NCBI RefSeq assembly: GCF_030408755.1
Contig: NZ_CP047209.1
Coordinates: 1,736,001 to 1,800,000, forward strand
From: Corynebacterium felinum
GTDB taxonomy: Bacteria > Actinomycetota > Actinomycetes > Mycobacteriales > Mycobacteriaceae
Direction of reading: 5' to 3'
DNA length: 64,000 bases
Shown: positions 51,975 to 59,973 of the stretch, one piece after another
Layout: each line of letters opens with the position of its first letter
How positions within the stretch are numbered: the stretch's first letter is position 1
Notes under the pieces: model-generated
The model's database searches: none
Seen by the model: only the letters and a program-made list of their open reading frames with translations
Told to the model about the DNA's origin: nothing
Made by a program: the position numbers and the translations under genes

Positions 51975-53513
51975 TTAAGCTAGTTCACCGACGGCGTCTT
52001 CGACTTCACGCAGCAGGCTTGCCGTGGTCACCATGTTCACGACCGCTTCAATTTCAGGGGCAAGGAACCGGTCTGTGCCAGGACCTGCCACAGCGGTTCG
52101 CACACAATTGACCGCAGCTTGCGTGCCGGCAGCCGGGCTGAACGGTGCACGGAAATCAATCGCGCGCGCAGCGGTAAGCACTTCCACCGCCAGCACTCGA
52201 GCCAAACCATCAACGCTGCGGCGTAACTTTCGACCTGCAGCCCAACCCATAGATACGTGATCTTCTTGCATGGCGGAACTTGGGATGGAATCCACCGACG
52301 CGGGGTTAGCATTACGCTTGAGCTCTGAAACAATTCCCGCCTGGGTGTACTGGGCGATCATGTGACCAGAATCCACGCCTGGATCATCAGCAAGGAACGC
52401 ATTTAAGCCACGGTTTCGGGATACATCAAGGAAACGATCTGTGCGACGTTCCGAAATTGACGCTAAATCCGCCACCACGATTGCGAGGAAGTCCAACACA
52501 TAAGCCACTGGAGCGCCATGGAAATTACCGTTGCTTGCAACCCTGCCATCGACAGCAACCACTGGATTGTCAATCGCTGCGGCAAGTTCGCGCTGCGCCA
52601 CGAGCCGAGCGTGCGCAATCGTATCGCGCACGCCACCTGCAACCTGTGGTGCACAACGCACCGAATAGGCGTCTTGAACATGGCTTTGGGCAAATTCCTC
52701 CTGTGCGGCAGCCAAAATCTCAGAGCCGGAGACCAACCTACGCACATTTTTTGCGCTTGCAGCCTGGCCTGGATGTGGGCGCAGCATCTGCAAATCCTCA
52801 TCAAACACAGCAGCAGTACCGCGCAGCCCCTCCAGTGTGAGTGCGGTAGCCACATCGGAAGTTTTCACCAACACCTCAAGGTCATGCAGTGCAAGACACA
52901 GCATACCCAGCATGCCATCGGTGCCGTTGATGAGGGCCAAACCTTCTTTTTCTTCCAGCACCAGTGGGGTGATAGCAGCGTCAGCTAGTGCCGTGGCGGC
53001 GTCGACACGCTCCCCCGAAGCCAGGCGCACAGGCCCCTCACCCATCAATGCCATCGCACAGTGTGCAAGGGGGGCTAGATCACCGGAGCACCCCAAAGAA
53101 CCATACTCATGAACCACAGGGGTGATATGCGCATTCAACACTGCAGCATAAGTTTCAGCTACCACCGGACGCACACCCGTGCGTGCCGTCATCAGCGTTG
53201 ACAGGCGCAAAAGCATCAATGCCCGCACAACTTCGCGTTCTACTTCAGGCCCAGATCCAGCCGCATGGGATCGCACCAAACTACGCTGCAGCTGCGTCCG
53301 CAATTCGGTAGGGATATGTCGCCTTGCCAACGCACCGAAGCCCGTCGAAATTCCGTAAACAGGAGTCGGATCGTTTGCCAGCTCTTCAATACGCCCACGC
53401 GTCGACGCCACCTGGGCGAGCGCGTCAGGGCATAAAACGACCTGTTCTCCATGCCGGGCAACCGCTACTACTTCGTCAATGCTCAAAGCCCCAAGGCCAA
53501 CAGTTACGGTCAT
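51975..53513 (-). CDS. hutH: Histidine ammonia-lyase
   Basis: HutH removes ammonia from histidine to give urocanate, the entry step of the pathway. The 512-residue protein has the cofactor-forming triad Cys142-Ser143-Gly144 in GSLGCSGDLAPLAH. The usual triad is Ala-Ser-Gly, but Cys in the first place is known from actinobacterial enzymes. YGISTGFG near 53 and SSAMQEDHVSMGW near 410 are further family marks. The ATG at 53511-53513 is behind AAAGGA. It lies upstream of hutUI on the same strand, separated by about 480 bases with its own terminator. Confidence 0.95.
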   Translation of the reverse strand: MTVTVGLGALSIDEVVAVARHGEQVVLCPDALAQVASTRGRIEELANDPTPVYGISTGFGALARRHIPTELRTQLQRSLVRSHAAGSGPEVEREVVRALMLLRLSTLMTARTGVRPVVAETYAAVLNAHITPVVHEYGSLGCSGDLAPLAHCAMALMGEGPVRLASGERVDAATALADAAITPLVLEEKEGLALINGTDGMLGMLCLALHDLEVLVKTSDVATALTLEGLRGTAAVFDEDLQMLRPHPGQAASAKNVRRLVSGSEILAAAQEEFAQSHVQDAYSVRCAPQVAGGVRDTIAHARLVAQRELAAAIDNPVVAVDGRVASNGNFHGAPVAYVLDFLAIVVADLASISERRTDRFLDVSRNRGLNAFLADDPGVDSGHMIAQYTQAGIVSELKRNANPASVDSIPSSAMQEDHVSMGWAAGRKLRRSVDGLARVLAVEVLTAARAIDFRAPFSPAAGTQAAVNCVRTAVAGPGTDRFLAPEIEAVVNMVTTASLLREVEDAVGELA

Positions 53514-54019
53514 TGGAAAATCCTTTCTGTGCCCCATTCCCCCATTTTTTCAGCAGTCGTGATCACTGTTGCGTCCTTGATGGACACGTGACACTTCCCC
53601 CAACGAAAGCTCACCTACGCAAACATAGCTCAGCATTTCCGGGAAAAATCACAGTTACTACCTTAGGTTGTGTATCCTTCTGCCACCGACGTATCAAAAA
53701 ACCGACCACGTGAGAATGGTTCGTTTCGTGGGCGCACACAAAGCCACGATCAACGACAAGGACATACGCACTGCATATGCGCAGCGGGTAGTAAAAATGT
53801 GAAAGAAAAAAGGAAAATGGTTGTGATGTGGTTGTCTTGAATACTGTGTAGAAGCACCACGGTGGTGCTCAACCGTTTCTGCGCGACAGCCAATCTGCAC
53901 AGTGGCCTACCCCACAACTATTACACGAACAGGCATAATTCACGCAAGCACCCACGCACAATAAAAACCTGACTGCTGCTATTTCCCTACCGCCCATGCG
54001 CTTAGGCATCCCACTTCCG
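53514..54019. other. Region between the repeat protein gene and hutH
   Basis: It should hold the hutH promoter. It contains the palindrome AGCACCACGGTGGTGCT at 53853-53869. No copy of the hutUI operator motif was found. No gene is supported. Confidence 0.45.
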
Positions 54020-56488
54020 CTAGTTCCGACCAGATCGCTTGAAACCTAACCGCTTCTCATTCCGCACACCATGCCCCTGAGCCGATTGCTGTGCCTTGGC
54101 AATGCGCTGAACTAAAAATGCCCCTAATGTTCTCATTCCCCACTGCCCCACACGCACCAGCAGTCCGCCCAACCTCAAGCCCTTACCCTTGTCCTGCGCA
54201 TTTTCTGTGTGTGGGCAGAATGCTGAATCCACATGGACGCATCCTTCATGTTCGTTGGCATCGGTTGGTTCAATTGTGCCGGTTGTCGTGTGTGCCGGAG
54301 CGTGATCCTTAAGTGTAAGTTGGTGACGCAAAGTTTCGGCAGCGTTGACATAGCGGGGGTCGCAGGCCTGGCGGATATGCGCGGGTTGATGAAAAAACCA
54401 CTCAAGCTCCTCCCGTGTGGCATGATCGTGAGCATGGCTCGTCTTCGCCAGCGCAAGGGTACGCATGAGCCTGGCTTGGGTGAGAATTATTTGGGTGGTG
54501 GGGCTGAGGTTTTCTTGGAAGAACATGATGATAGTGCCGGCGATTTTGGCGGCTTCGTCATGGTCATTTTTGCTGGTAGCAATATCATAGAGCTCAAAAC
54601 CAGCTTCTGCCGCTTGGGCTTGAATCTTTTCGTTCATGCAGGTCAGCTCTAAATAGCATTCCACGAGCGTATTTATGGCTGCGTCAAGGTTACCGATTGC
54701 TTTCAGCGCATACGCTTTGGTGGTATGCGCTACAGCGCAGTGGTAGCGCATTTCCTCGTCTTCATGTTCGTTGCTGTGCTCAATCACTCGGTCACAATAG
54801 TTAATACAGGCTTGGTAATTGTGCAGTGCACCGTAGGCAATGGCGATGTTGAGCACGCAACGATGGCGGTCACGCACAATGTAGTGGTCGATGTCGTTGC
54901 TATAGGTTTCCAGCAACCTATTGTGGTAGCTGATTGCTGTTGTGAAGTTGTTGCTAAACAGCAACAGAGATCCCGCTGCTAAACCTGCGTGCATGGCTGC
55001 GGCACGCACCATGGGTTCGGGGTGATTGTGGTACTGCGCGGTGGTTTTCTCTACATGCTGATAAGCCTTTTCAGCACTGTCTGTTGTGCGTAGAGTTTCA
55101 GCATCGGCAATATGCGCGAGAATAGTTTCGGTCAATTCGATTGCGCGAATGGTTGTCTCACTCACTCCGTAGCGTGACAGTGTGGCGTTATCACCGGCGC
55201 GGTGTAAGGCACGCAGGATGTTGTGTTTGAGCGAATGGAATCTCCCAAGCGTGGAGTCGAGATCAGGTTGGGGCTGGTCACTACTGAAGTGTATGAGTGC
55301 TTCGTCGGCGAAGTAGAGGGCTTTAAGCGGGTTGGCGAGTGCGAGCGCTTCAAGCAAGGCAGCGTTATAGAGCACCTGTGCCCACAGCGGGTAGTGCTGT
55401 TCGGTGGCGTGGTGGCGGATGAGTTCCAGAGCTTGAGCATAGAAGTGTCGGGCCTGCTGGAAATGCCCGCGACTGTGATAAATGGTGGCTAGTTCAGCAT
55501 TCAGGTTAAGCCTAGTGTCGGTGTGAGTGAGTGTGTTGGCAGCAACTGTGTTGTATTCAGTGATGGCGTCGGTGTAGGCGTGGATTTCAAGCGGCAGGTT
55601 GGGGTTGTTGTATTCGGTGACGATCGTGTCAAAGTTAATGGGCACATGCGGGGGTTGAAGTTGACTGCGGAAATGGGTGATTTTGTTCGCGATGATGTTC
55701 AGGAGCTGAGTGCGTAGTTTTTCATCCTCGTGGAGGTGTTCAGGCAGGTTGTCGTAATAGGTGATGGCATAGTTTGCAAGCAGCAGTGCTTTGTTGGTGT
55801 TGGTGGCACTCGGAGTGGCGAAAAGGAGGTTGGTGGCGGTTTCCCAAGCCGCGAGAACCACAGTGGCGATATTGATGTCGTGGGAGTGTTGGTGTTTGGT
55901 GCCAAAGCGGATGAATTCTTCCGCAGCCTGATTTTTCCCGTGGTTGGGGATGGTTGTGCGTGCGGTTTTGTGGAGGAGATCGAAGAATTCGGTGTGGGCG
56001 AAGAAATTGCCAGGTTCACCTTCCCAGAGGGTATTAAGGGTATGGGTGCGGCTTTGGAGGTTGTGGTAGCCCTGTGCGGTGTCGGTGATTTTCCACGCGA
56101 GAAGTTCAGATTCCATCACGAGGCTTCGGTGCTTGGCGTTGGTGGTGTTGTGCAGGGCAGAAAAGACTTCGGTGCAGGATGTGAGGATGTTGGTGTGGAT
56201 GGCTTTGGGCAAGGTGAGATATTTTTCGTCACTGTTCCACAAGGTGTCGATGATGCTGATGTAGGCGTGGGTGCGGGCGTGGAGAGGTTCGTGGATATCT
56301 TCCACAGGTGGGGGTTCGGCGGTGTTAAATCCGGCGTCGTCAAGCATGACGGTGGCATGGTTGGCAACGCTGAGCCACGCATCGACGACGTCGGTGATGC
56401 TGATGTTTTCACCAGGGTCACCGGCGCGATGTTCGAGCATCTGTGCGCGGTTAATCAGCTGCTCTAGGTGTCGGCTTGGGTCCCTCAT
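54020..56488 (-). CDS. Large helical repeat protein (TPR-like), function unknown
   Basis: The 822-residue soluble protein consists mostly of paired helices rich in Ala, Leu, His and Asn. TPR-like segments include ELATIYHSRGHFQQARHFYAQALEL near residue 350, NIAIAYGALHNYQACINYCDRVIEH near 575 and AHTTKAYALKAIGNLDAAINTLVECY near 615 (named by cores GHFQQARHFYAQAL, NYQACINYCDRV, GNLDAAINTLV). A short basic C-terminus follows. No catalytic domain is seen. The ATG at 56486-56488 follows GGGAG. It lies between hutH and the hut regulator gene, but nothing ties it to histidine. It may be a signalling or scaffold protein. Confidence 0.7.
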   Translation of the reverse strand: MRDPSRHLEQLINRAQMLEHRAGDPGENISITDVVDAWLSVANHATVMLDDAGFNTAEPPPVEDIHEPLHARTHAYISIIDTLWNSDEKYLTLPKAIHTNILTSCTEVFSALHNTTNAKHRSLVMESELLAWKITDTAQGYHNLQSRTHTLNTLWEGEPGNFFAHTEFFDLLHKTARTTIPNHGKNQAAEEFIRFGTKHQHSHDINIATVVLAAWETATNLLFATPSATNTNKALLLANYAITYYDNLPEHLHEDEKLRTQLLNIIANKITHFRSQLQPPHVPINFDTIVTEYNNPNLPLEIHAYTDAITEYNTVAANTLTHTDTRLNLNAELATIYHSRGHFQQARHFYAQALELIRHHATEQHYPLWAQVLYNAALLEALALANPLKALYFADEALIHFSSDQPQPDLDSTLGRFHSLKHNILRALHRAGDNATLSRYGVSETTIRAIELTETILAHIADAETLRTTDSAEKAYQHVEKTTAQYHNHPEPMVRAAAMHAGLAAGSLLLFSNNFTTAISYHNRLLETYSNDIDHYIVRDRHRCVLNIAIAYGALHNYQACINYCDRVIEHSNEHEDEEMRYHCAVAHTTKAYALKAIGNLDAAINTLVECYLELTCMNEKIQAQAAEAGFELYDIATSKNDHDEAAKIAGTIIMFFQENLSPTTQIILTQARLMRTLALAKTSHAHDHATREELEWFFHQPAHIRQACDPRYVNAAETLRHQLTLKDHAPAHTTTGTIEPTDANEHEGCVHVDSAFCPHTENAQDKGKGLRLGGLLVRVGQWGMRTLGAFLVQRIAKAQQSAQGHGVRNEKRLGFKRSGRN

Positions 56489-56565
56489 AGCTCCCACGGT
56501 AGCAACTCTCGCGCAATGGCGTCGGCTGTGTCGCACCCATGTTCTAAGGCTGCCCTAGTGAACGT

Positions 56566-57366
56566 TTAAGGTCGCGATGATTTAGGCGCGTTGGCGGTGC
56601 CGAACATGCGAGTGCTGATCTGCTTGGCGCGGCGCATAAGGTCTGCGCAGATCACTGTTGTGTGTGCGTCGTCTAAGGTGTGGGTGGGGAAAGTAACTGT
56701 AAGTGCACCTGCTGGGCGGCCGGTGTGATCAAGGATTGCTGCGGCGATGCTTTGCTGCCCGGGTGTGATTTCTTCGTATTCTTCGGCATAGCCGCGCTTG
56801 CGAATCGTTGCCAAAAGTGTGTCGAGGGCGTGATAATCGCCGTGCTCTTCCTGAGCACGGTGACCGTGGTGTTCGTGCGTGCTGTAACCGTGGGCGTGCA
56901 GTCGCCCGTGCAGTTCCGCTTGGGGGAGGTAGGCGAGCATTGCTCGCCCCGATGCTGTGCGTAGCGCATCGAGGCGTACTCCTACGTCGGTGATCAGGCT
57001 TGGTGCGTGTGCGGCGCGTTCTTCGAGTACGTAGCTAACGTCCATTCCGGATAGTTTGCTCACGTGTGCGCTTCCCGCTACTCGTTCGGCAAGGCGTTGT
57101 GCATGCACGGCGCTGGCGCGTACGAGGGGTTGTTGGGTGGAATAGGCTTGCGCCATGGCATAAGCGGCTACTCCTAGTCCGTAGCGGGATTCGTTTTCGA
57201 GGTGCATGACAAACCCGGCGCGCACCATTTCTTTGAGCAGGTGGTAGGTGGTGGATCGGGGGATGGCTAATTCGGCGCTGATTCGGGTCGCAGACACTGG
57301 TTGCTCGGAGTGGATGAGCAGGTTGAGGATGGCGAGTGTGTGTGCGGCGGCGGGGACTTGGGGCAC
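56566..57366 (-). CDS. hutR: IclR-type regulator of histidine utilisation
   Basis: The 266-residue protein has the IclR winged helix at residues 8-62 (HTLAILNLLIHSEQPVSATRISAELAIPRSTTYHLL, cores PVSATRISAEL and STTYHLLKEMV) and the effector-binding domain from about 80 (ALRTASGRAMLAYLP, EEYEEITPGQQSIAAAI). A histidine-rich insert (HEHHGHRAQEEHGDYH) near 170 is unusual. The GTG start is at 57364-57366. It is divergent from hutG, with 56 bases between. An IclR-type HutR controls hut genes in C. resistens. The role here is inferred from position. Confidence 0.85.
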   Translation of the reverse strand: MPQVPAAAHTLAILNLLIHSEQPVSATRISAELAIPRSTTYHLLKEMVRAGFVMHLENESRYGLGVAAYAMAQAYSTQQPLVRASAVHAQRLAERVAGSAHVSKLSGMDVSYVLEERAAHAPSLITDVGVRLDALRTASGRAMLAYLPQAELHGRLHAHGYSTHEHHGHRAQEEHGDYHALDTLLATIRKRGYAEEYEEITPGQQSIAAAILDHTGRPAGALTVTFPTHTLDDAHTTVICADLMRRAKQISTRMFGTANAPKSSRP

Positions 57367-57422
57367 TGGGGTTGGGTTTCTCTTTCACGTTGCGGTTTGA
57401 TTGTGCTCTATCCTAGGTGAAC

Positions 57423-58373
57423 ATGAAGGATTACATTTGGCAGGGTCGTAGTGATGGGCCTGGTTTTGAGCATGCGCGTTGGCATTCCACTGTTGTTTCC
57501 GCCCAGCGTGGGGATGGTGAAGGTATCGGCGCTGTGTGTGAAGGTGCTGTTGTGCTGGTGGGTTTTGCCTCCGATGAGGGGGTGCGGCGCAATCATGGGC
57601 GACCGGGGGCGCGCAATGCGCCTTGTGCGTTGCGCGATGCGTTAGCGTCTGTAGCGATTCACGATGATCGTGTGCGGGTTGATGCTGGCACTATCGTCTC
57701 GGGTGAGGATTTGGAGTCGGGGCAGCAGTTGCTTGCGCACACAGTGCAGTCGGTGCTTTCCGACGGCGCGCAGTGTGTGGTCACGCTTGGTGGCGGGCAT
57801 GAAACGTCGTGGGGTTCGCATCAAGGTGTGCGCGGCGCTTTCCCGTCGAGCAGGATTGGGATTATTAATCTCGATGCCCATTTTGATTTGCGTACTGCGC
57901 CGTATCCAACTTCGGGTACGCCGTTTCGTCAGATTGCTCAGGCTTGGCCTGAGGCTTTTCATTATCATGTGCTTGGTATTTCACGGCCGAATAACACTGC
58001 AGCGCTGTTTACTGTGGCCAAGCAGCTCGGTGTTGAAGTGATTGAGGATTTTCAGCTGGCTGAGTACAGCGTGCAGCAAGCCCAGGAGCTGATTGATCGG
58101 ATTACTGCGGGTTACGATGTGATTCATTTGTCTATCGATTTAGATGTGCTTCCTGCAGCCACAGCTCCTGGCGTGTCTGCGCCTGCGGGTTTGGGTGTGG
58201 ATCTGCGTGTTATTCGTGCACTGTGTGTGGCTGCGGCGCGTACCGGCAAGGTGAAGCTTGTCGACGTCGTTGAGCTCAATCCCGAATTCGATGCAGATCA
58301 GCGCACTGCAAAGGTTGCCGCGCGACTCATCGATGACATCATCACCCACATCCCTGCCGCCACTGTCGATTAA
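57423..58373 (+). CDS. hutG: Formimidoylglutamase
   Basis: HutG hydrolyses N-formimino-L-glutamate to glutamate and formamide, the last step of the four-step route. The 316-residue protein belongs to the arginase/ureohydrolase family, with the two-manganese ligands in TLGGGHETSWG, NLDAHFDLR and SIDLDVLPAATAPG. The ATG at 57423 follows TAGGTGA. A GTG two codons upstream is also possible. It is divergent from hutR. Confidence 0.94.
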   Translation: MKDYIWQGRSDGPGFEHARWHSTVVSAQRGDGEGIGAVCEGAVVLVGFASDEGVRRNHGRPGARNAPCALRDALASVAIHDDRVRVDAGTIVSGEDLESGQQLLAHTVQSVLSDGAQCVVTLGGGHETSWGSHQGVRGAFPSSRIGIINLDAHFDLRTAPYPTSGTPFRQIAQAWPEAFHYHVLGISRPNNTAALFTVAKQLGVEVIEDFQLAEYSVQQAQELIDRITAGYDVIHLSIDLDVLPAATAPGVSAPAGLGVDLRVIRALCVAAARTGKVKLVDVVELNPEFDADQRTAKVAARLIDDIITHIPAATVD

Positions 58374-58410
58374 TCCACAGGCTGCGGCAGCAACGGTGCT
58401 GTCGCTATGG

Positions 58411-58468
58411 GAAAAACCCACGCGTTGTGAAGGATAGTTCTCTTCAGCTTCGCGTGGGTTTTTCTTCG
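58411..58468. terminator. Bidirectional terminator between hutG and uraA
   Basis: GAAAAACCCACGCG (58411-58424) pairs with CGCGTGGGTTTTTC (58451-58464) around a loop of 26 bases. T runs lie at both outer ends, so it serves both convergent genes. Confidence 0.83.
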
Positions 58469-58480
58469 CCTCGGGAGTGT

Positions 58481-59767
58481 TTAGAACTTGGCGTTCTTGC
58501 CGTCACCGACGTTGATGTAGAGCCACTTCATTAGTGGGTAGAGCACAATAATACCCACCGAGCCCCAGGCGATGCCTTCGAGGCTGATACCAAACACGGT
58601 CAGCGTGAGGTTACCAATGCCAGCTACAAGTGCCACTGCGGCCATGGTGAGGTTGACAGGATTGTTGAAATTAACCTTATTATCCTGCCAAATGCGCACA
58701 CCAAGCATACCAATCAAGCCATACAGCACCAGTGCTGCGCCACCCAGCACACCTTCAGGGATGGTGAAAATCAGCACACCAAACTTCGGCACGAAAGCCA
58801 ACGCCACCGCAGTCATTGCAGCGATCCAATACGCAGCGGTCGAATAGACACGCGTAGCTGCCATCACACCAATGTTTTCCGCATAGGTGGTGGTACCGGA
58901 ACCACCGAAACCACCAGCAAGCGTCGTACCGATACCATCAGCGATCAGTGCATCACCAGCCAAATCATCCAGATCCTTACCCGTCATCTCCGACACAGCC
59001 TTCACATGGCCCACGTTTTCCGCAATCAGCACGATCACCACAGGCAAGGTCACCAGCACGACCGACAGCGTGAACTCTGGGGCATGGAACTGTGGCAAAC
59101 CAATCCATGGGGCTGCGGCAATCTTCTCCGACGCATCCTCAGCAAGGTTGCCGCTCACAGCAGCGAAAATCCACCCAATAATGACACCCAAAAGAATGCC
59201 CAGGCGCGCCACCATGCCGCGGCCTGCAACAATAAACAGCAAAATAGAAAACAGCGTTACCGCTGCCACCCAAGGTTGCGCTTGGAAATTCCCCACAGCC
59301 GCCGGCGAAAGATTCAAACCAATCAACGCCACAATCGCACCGGTAACAGCAGGGGGCATCACAATATCGATGACTTTCTTGCCCAATACCTTGACCACAA
59401 AGCCAACCGCGATCAGCACCAAACCAGCAGCCACAATACCGCCGAGCTGCGCAGAAATACCCTCACCCTGACTTGCCATCAAAGGTGCAATAAAACCAAA
59501 AGACGAACCCAAGTACGAAGGCAGGCGGTTACGCGTCACCAACAAGAACACCATCGTGCCCACACCAGAAAACAGCAGCGTGGTGTTCACGGGGAAACCG
59601 GTCAACGTAGGAACCAGCAAAGTTGCACCAAACATTGCAATCACATGCTGCATACCAATGCCGACAGTACGACCCCAACTCAGTCGCTCCTCAGGCGCAA
59701 CAACAGCGCCTGGCTTGATGGTCTTGCCATCGCCATGAAGGGTCCAACCCCAGGAAGAAGTACTCAC
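58481..59767 (-). CDS. uraA: Uracil permease, NCS2 (nucleobase-cation symporter-2) family
   Basis: This is a proton-linked nucleobase importer of 428 residues with about 12-14 hydrophobic helices. Family signatures are IGMQHVIAMFGATLLVPTLTG near 37 (core QHVIAMFGATLLVP), PSYLGSSFGFIAP near 84, PPAVTGAIVALIG near 137, AENVGHVKAVSEMTG near 248 and GGFGGSGTTTYAENIGV near 285. The QH near 40 and the AENVGH and TTYAENIG motifs favour uracil over xanthine. The GTG start at 59765-59767 follows GGAG. It lies downstream of hflX. Confidence 0.9.
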   Translation of the reverse strand: MSTSSWGWTLHGDGKTIKPGAVVAPEERLSWGRTVGIGMQHVIAMFGATLLVPTLTGFPVNTTLLFSGVGTMVFLLVTRNRLPSYLGSSFGFIAPLMASQGEGISAQLGGIVAAGLVLIAVGFVVKVLGKKVIDIVMPPAVTGAIVALIGLNLSPAAVGNFQAQPWVAAVTLFSILLFIVAGRGMVARLGILLGVIIGWIFAAVSGNLAEDASEKIAAAPWIGLPQFHAPEFTLSVVLVTLPVVIVLIAENVGHVKAVSEMTGKDLDDLAGDALIADGIGTTLAGGFGGSGTTTYAENIGVMAATRVYSTAAYWIAAMTAVALAFVPKFGVLIFTIPEGVLGGAALVLYGLIGMLGVRIWQDNKVNFNNPVNLTMAAVALVAGIGNLTLTVFGISLEGIAWGSVGIIVLYPLMKWLYINVGDGKNAKF

Positions 59768-59870
59768 GAAACTCCATTATGAATCCCCACATACCCTTTC
59801 ACCAACTCCCCACACCCACACGCCCACACATAATCACAACCACACCAACGAAAAAAGAACACCCCCACAC

Positions 59871-59930
59871 AAAAACCCACTGGTATCAAGCCCTCCGTTG
59901 CCAAGCAACGTCCAGGCCCACACCAGTGGG
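59871..59930 (-). terminator. Structured terminator between hflX and uraA
   Basis: On the minus strand CCCACTGGT (59930-59922) pairs with ACCAGTGGG (59884-59876), followed by TTTTTG. Within the 37-base loop a second hairpin forms (CGTTGC-TTGG-GCAACG type). It ends hflX or acts as a leader attenuator for uraA. Confidence 0.72.
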
Positions 59931-59973
59931 AACACTCACCACAGCGCCCTACAAACACACAGGCACTGCGACT

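Noticed and set aside
53663..53685. Possible DtxR box (TTAGGTTGTGTATCC) upstream of hutH
   Set aside because: Only the left half matches the DtxR consensus; the right half does not, and hut genes are not known iron-regulated genes.
55730..56467. 245-codon plus-strand frame opposite the repeat protein gene
   Set aside because: Gly/Val-rich shadow sequence with no ribosome site; the minus-strand frame is longer and has helical repeats.
58887..59782. Frames of 194 and 258 codons opposite uraA
   Set aside because: Both mirror uraA codons, overlap each other in different frames and have no conserved feature.
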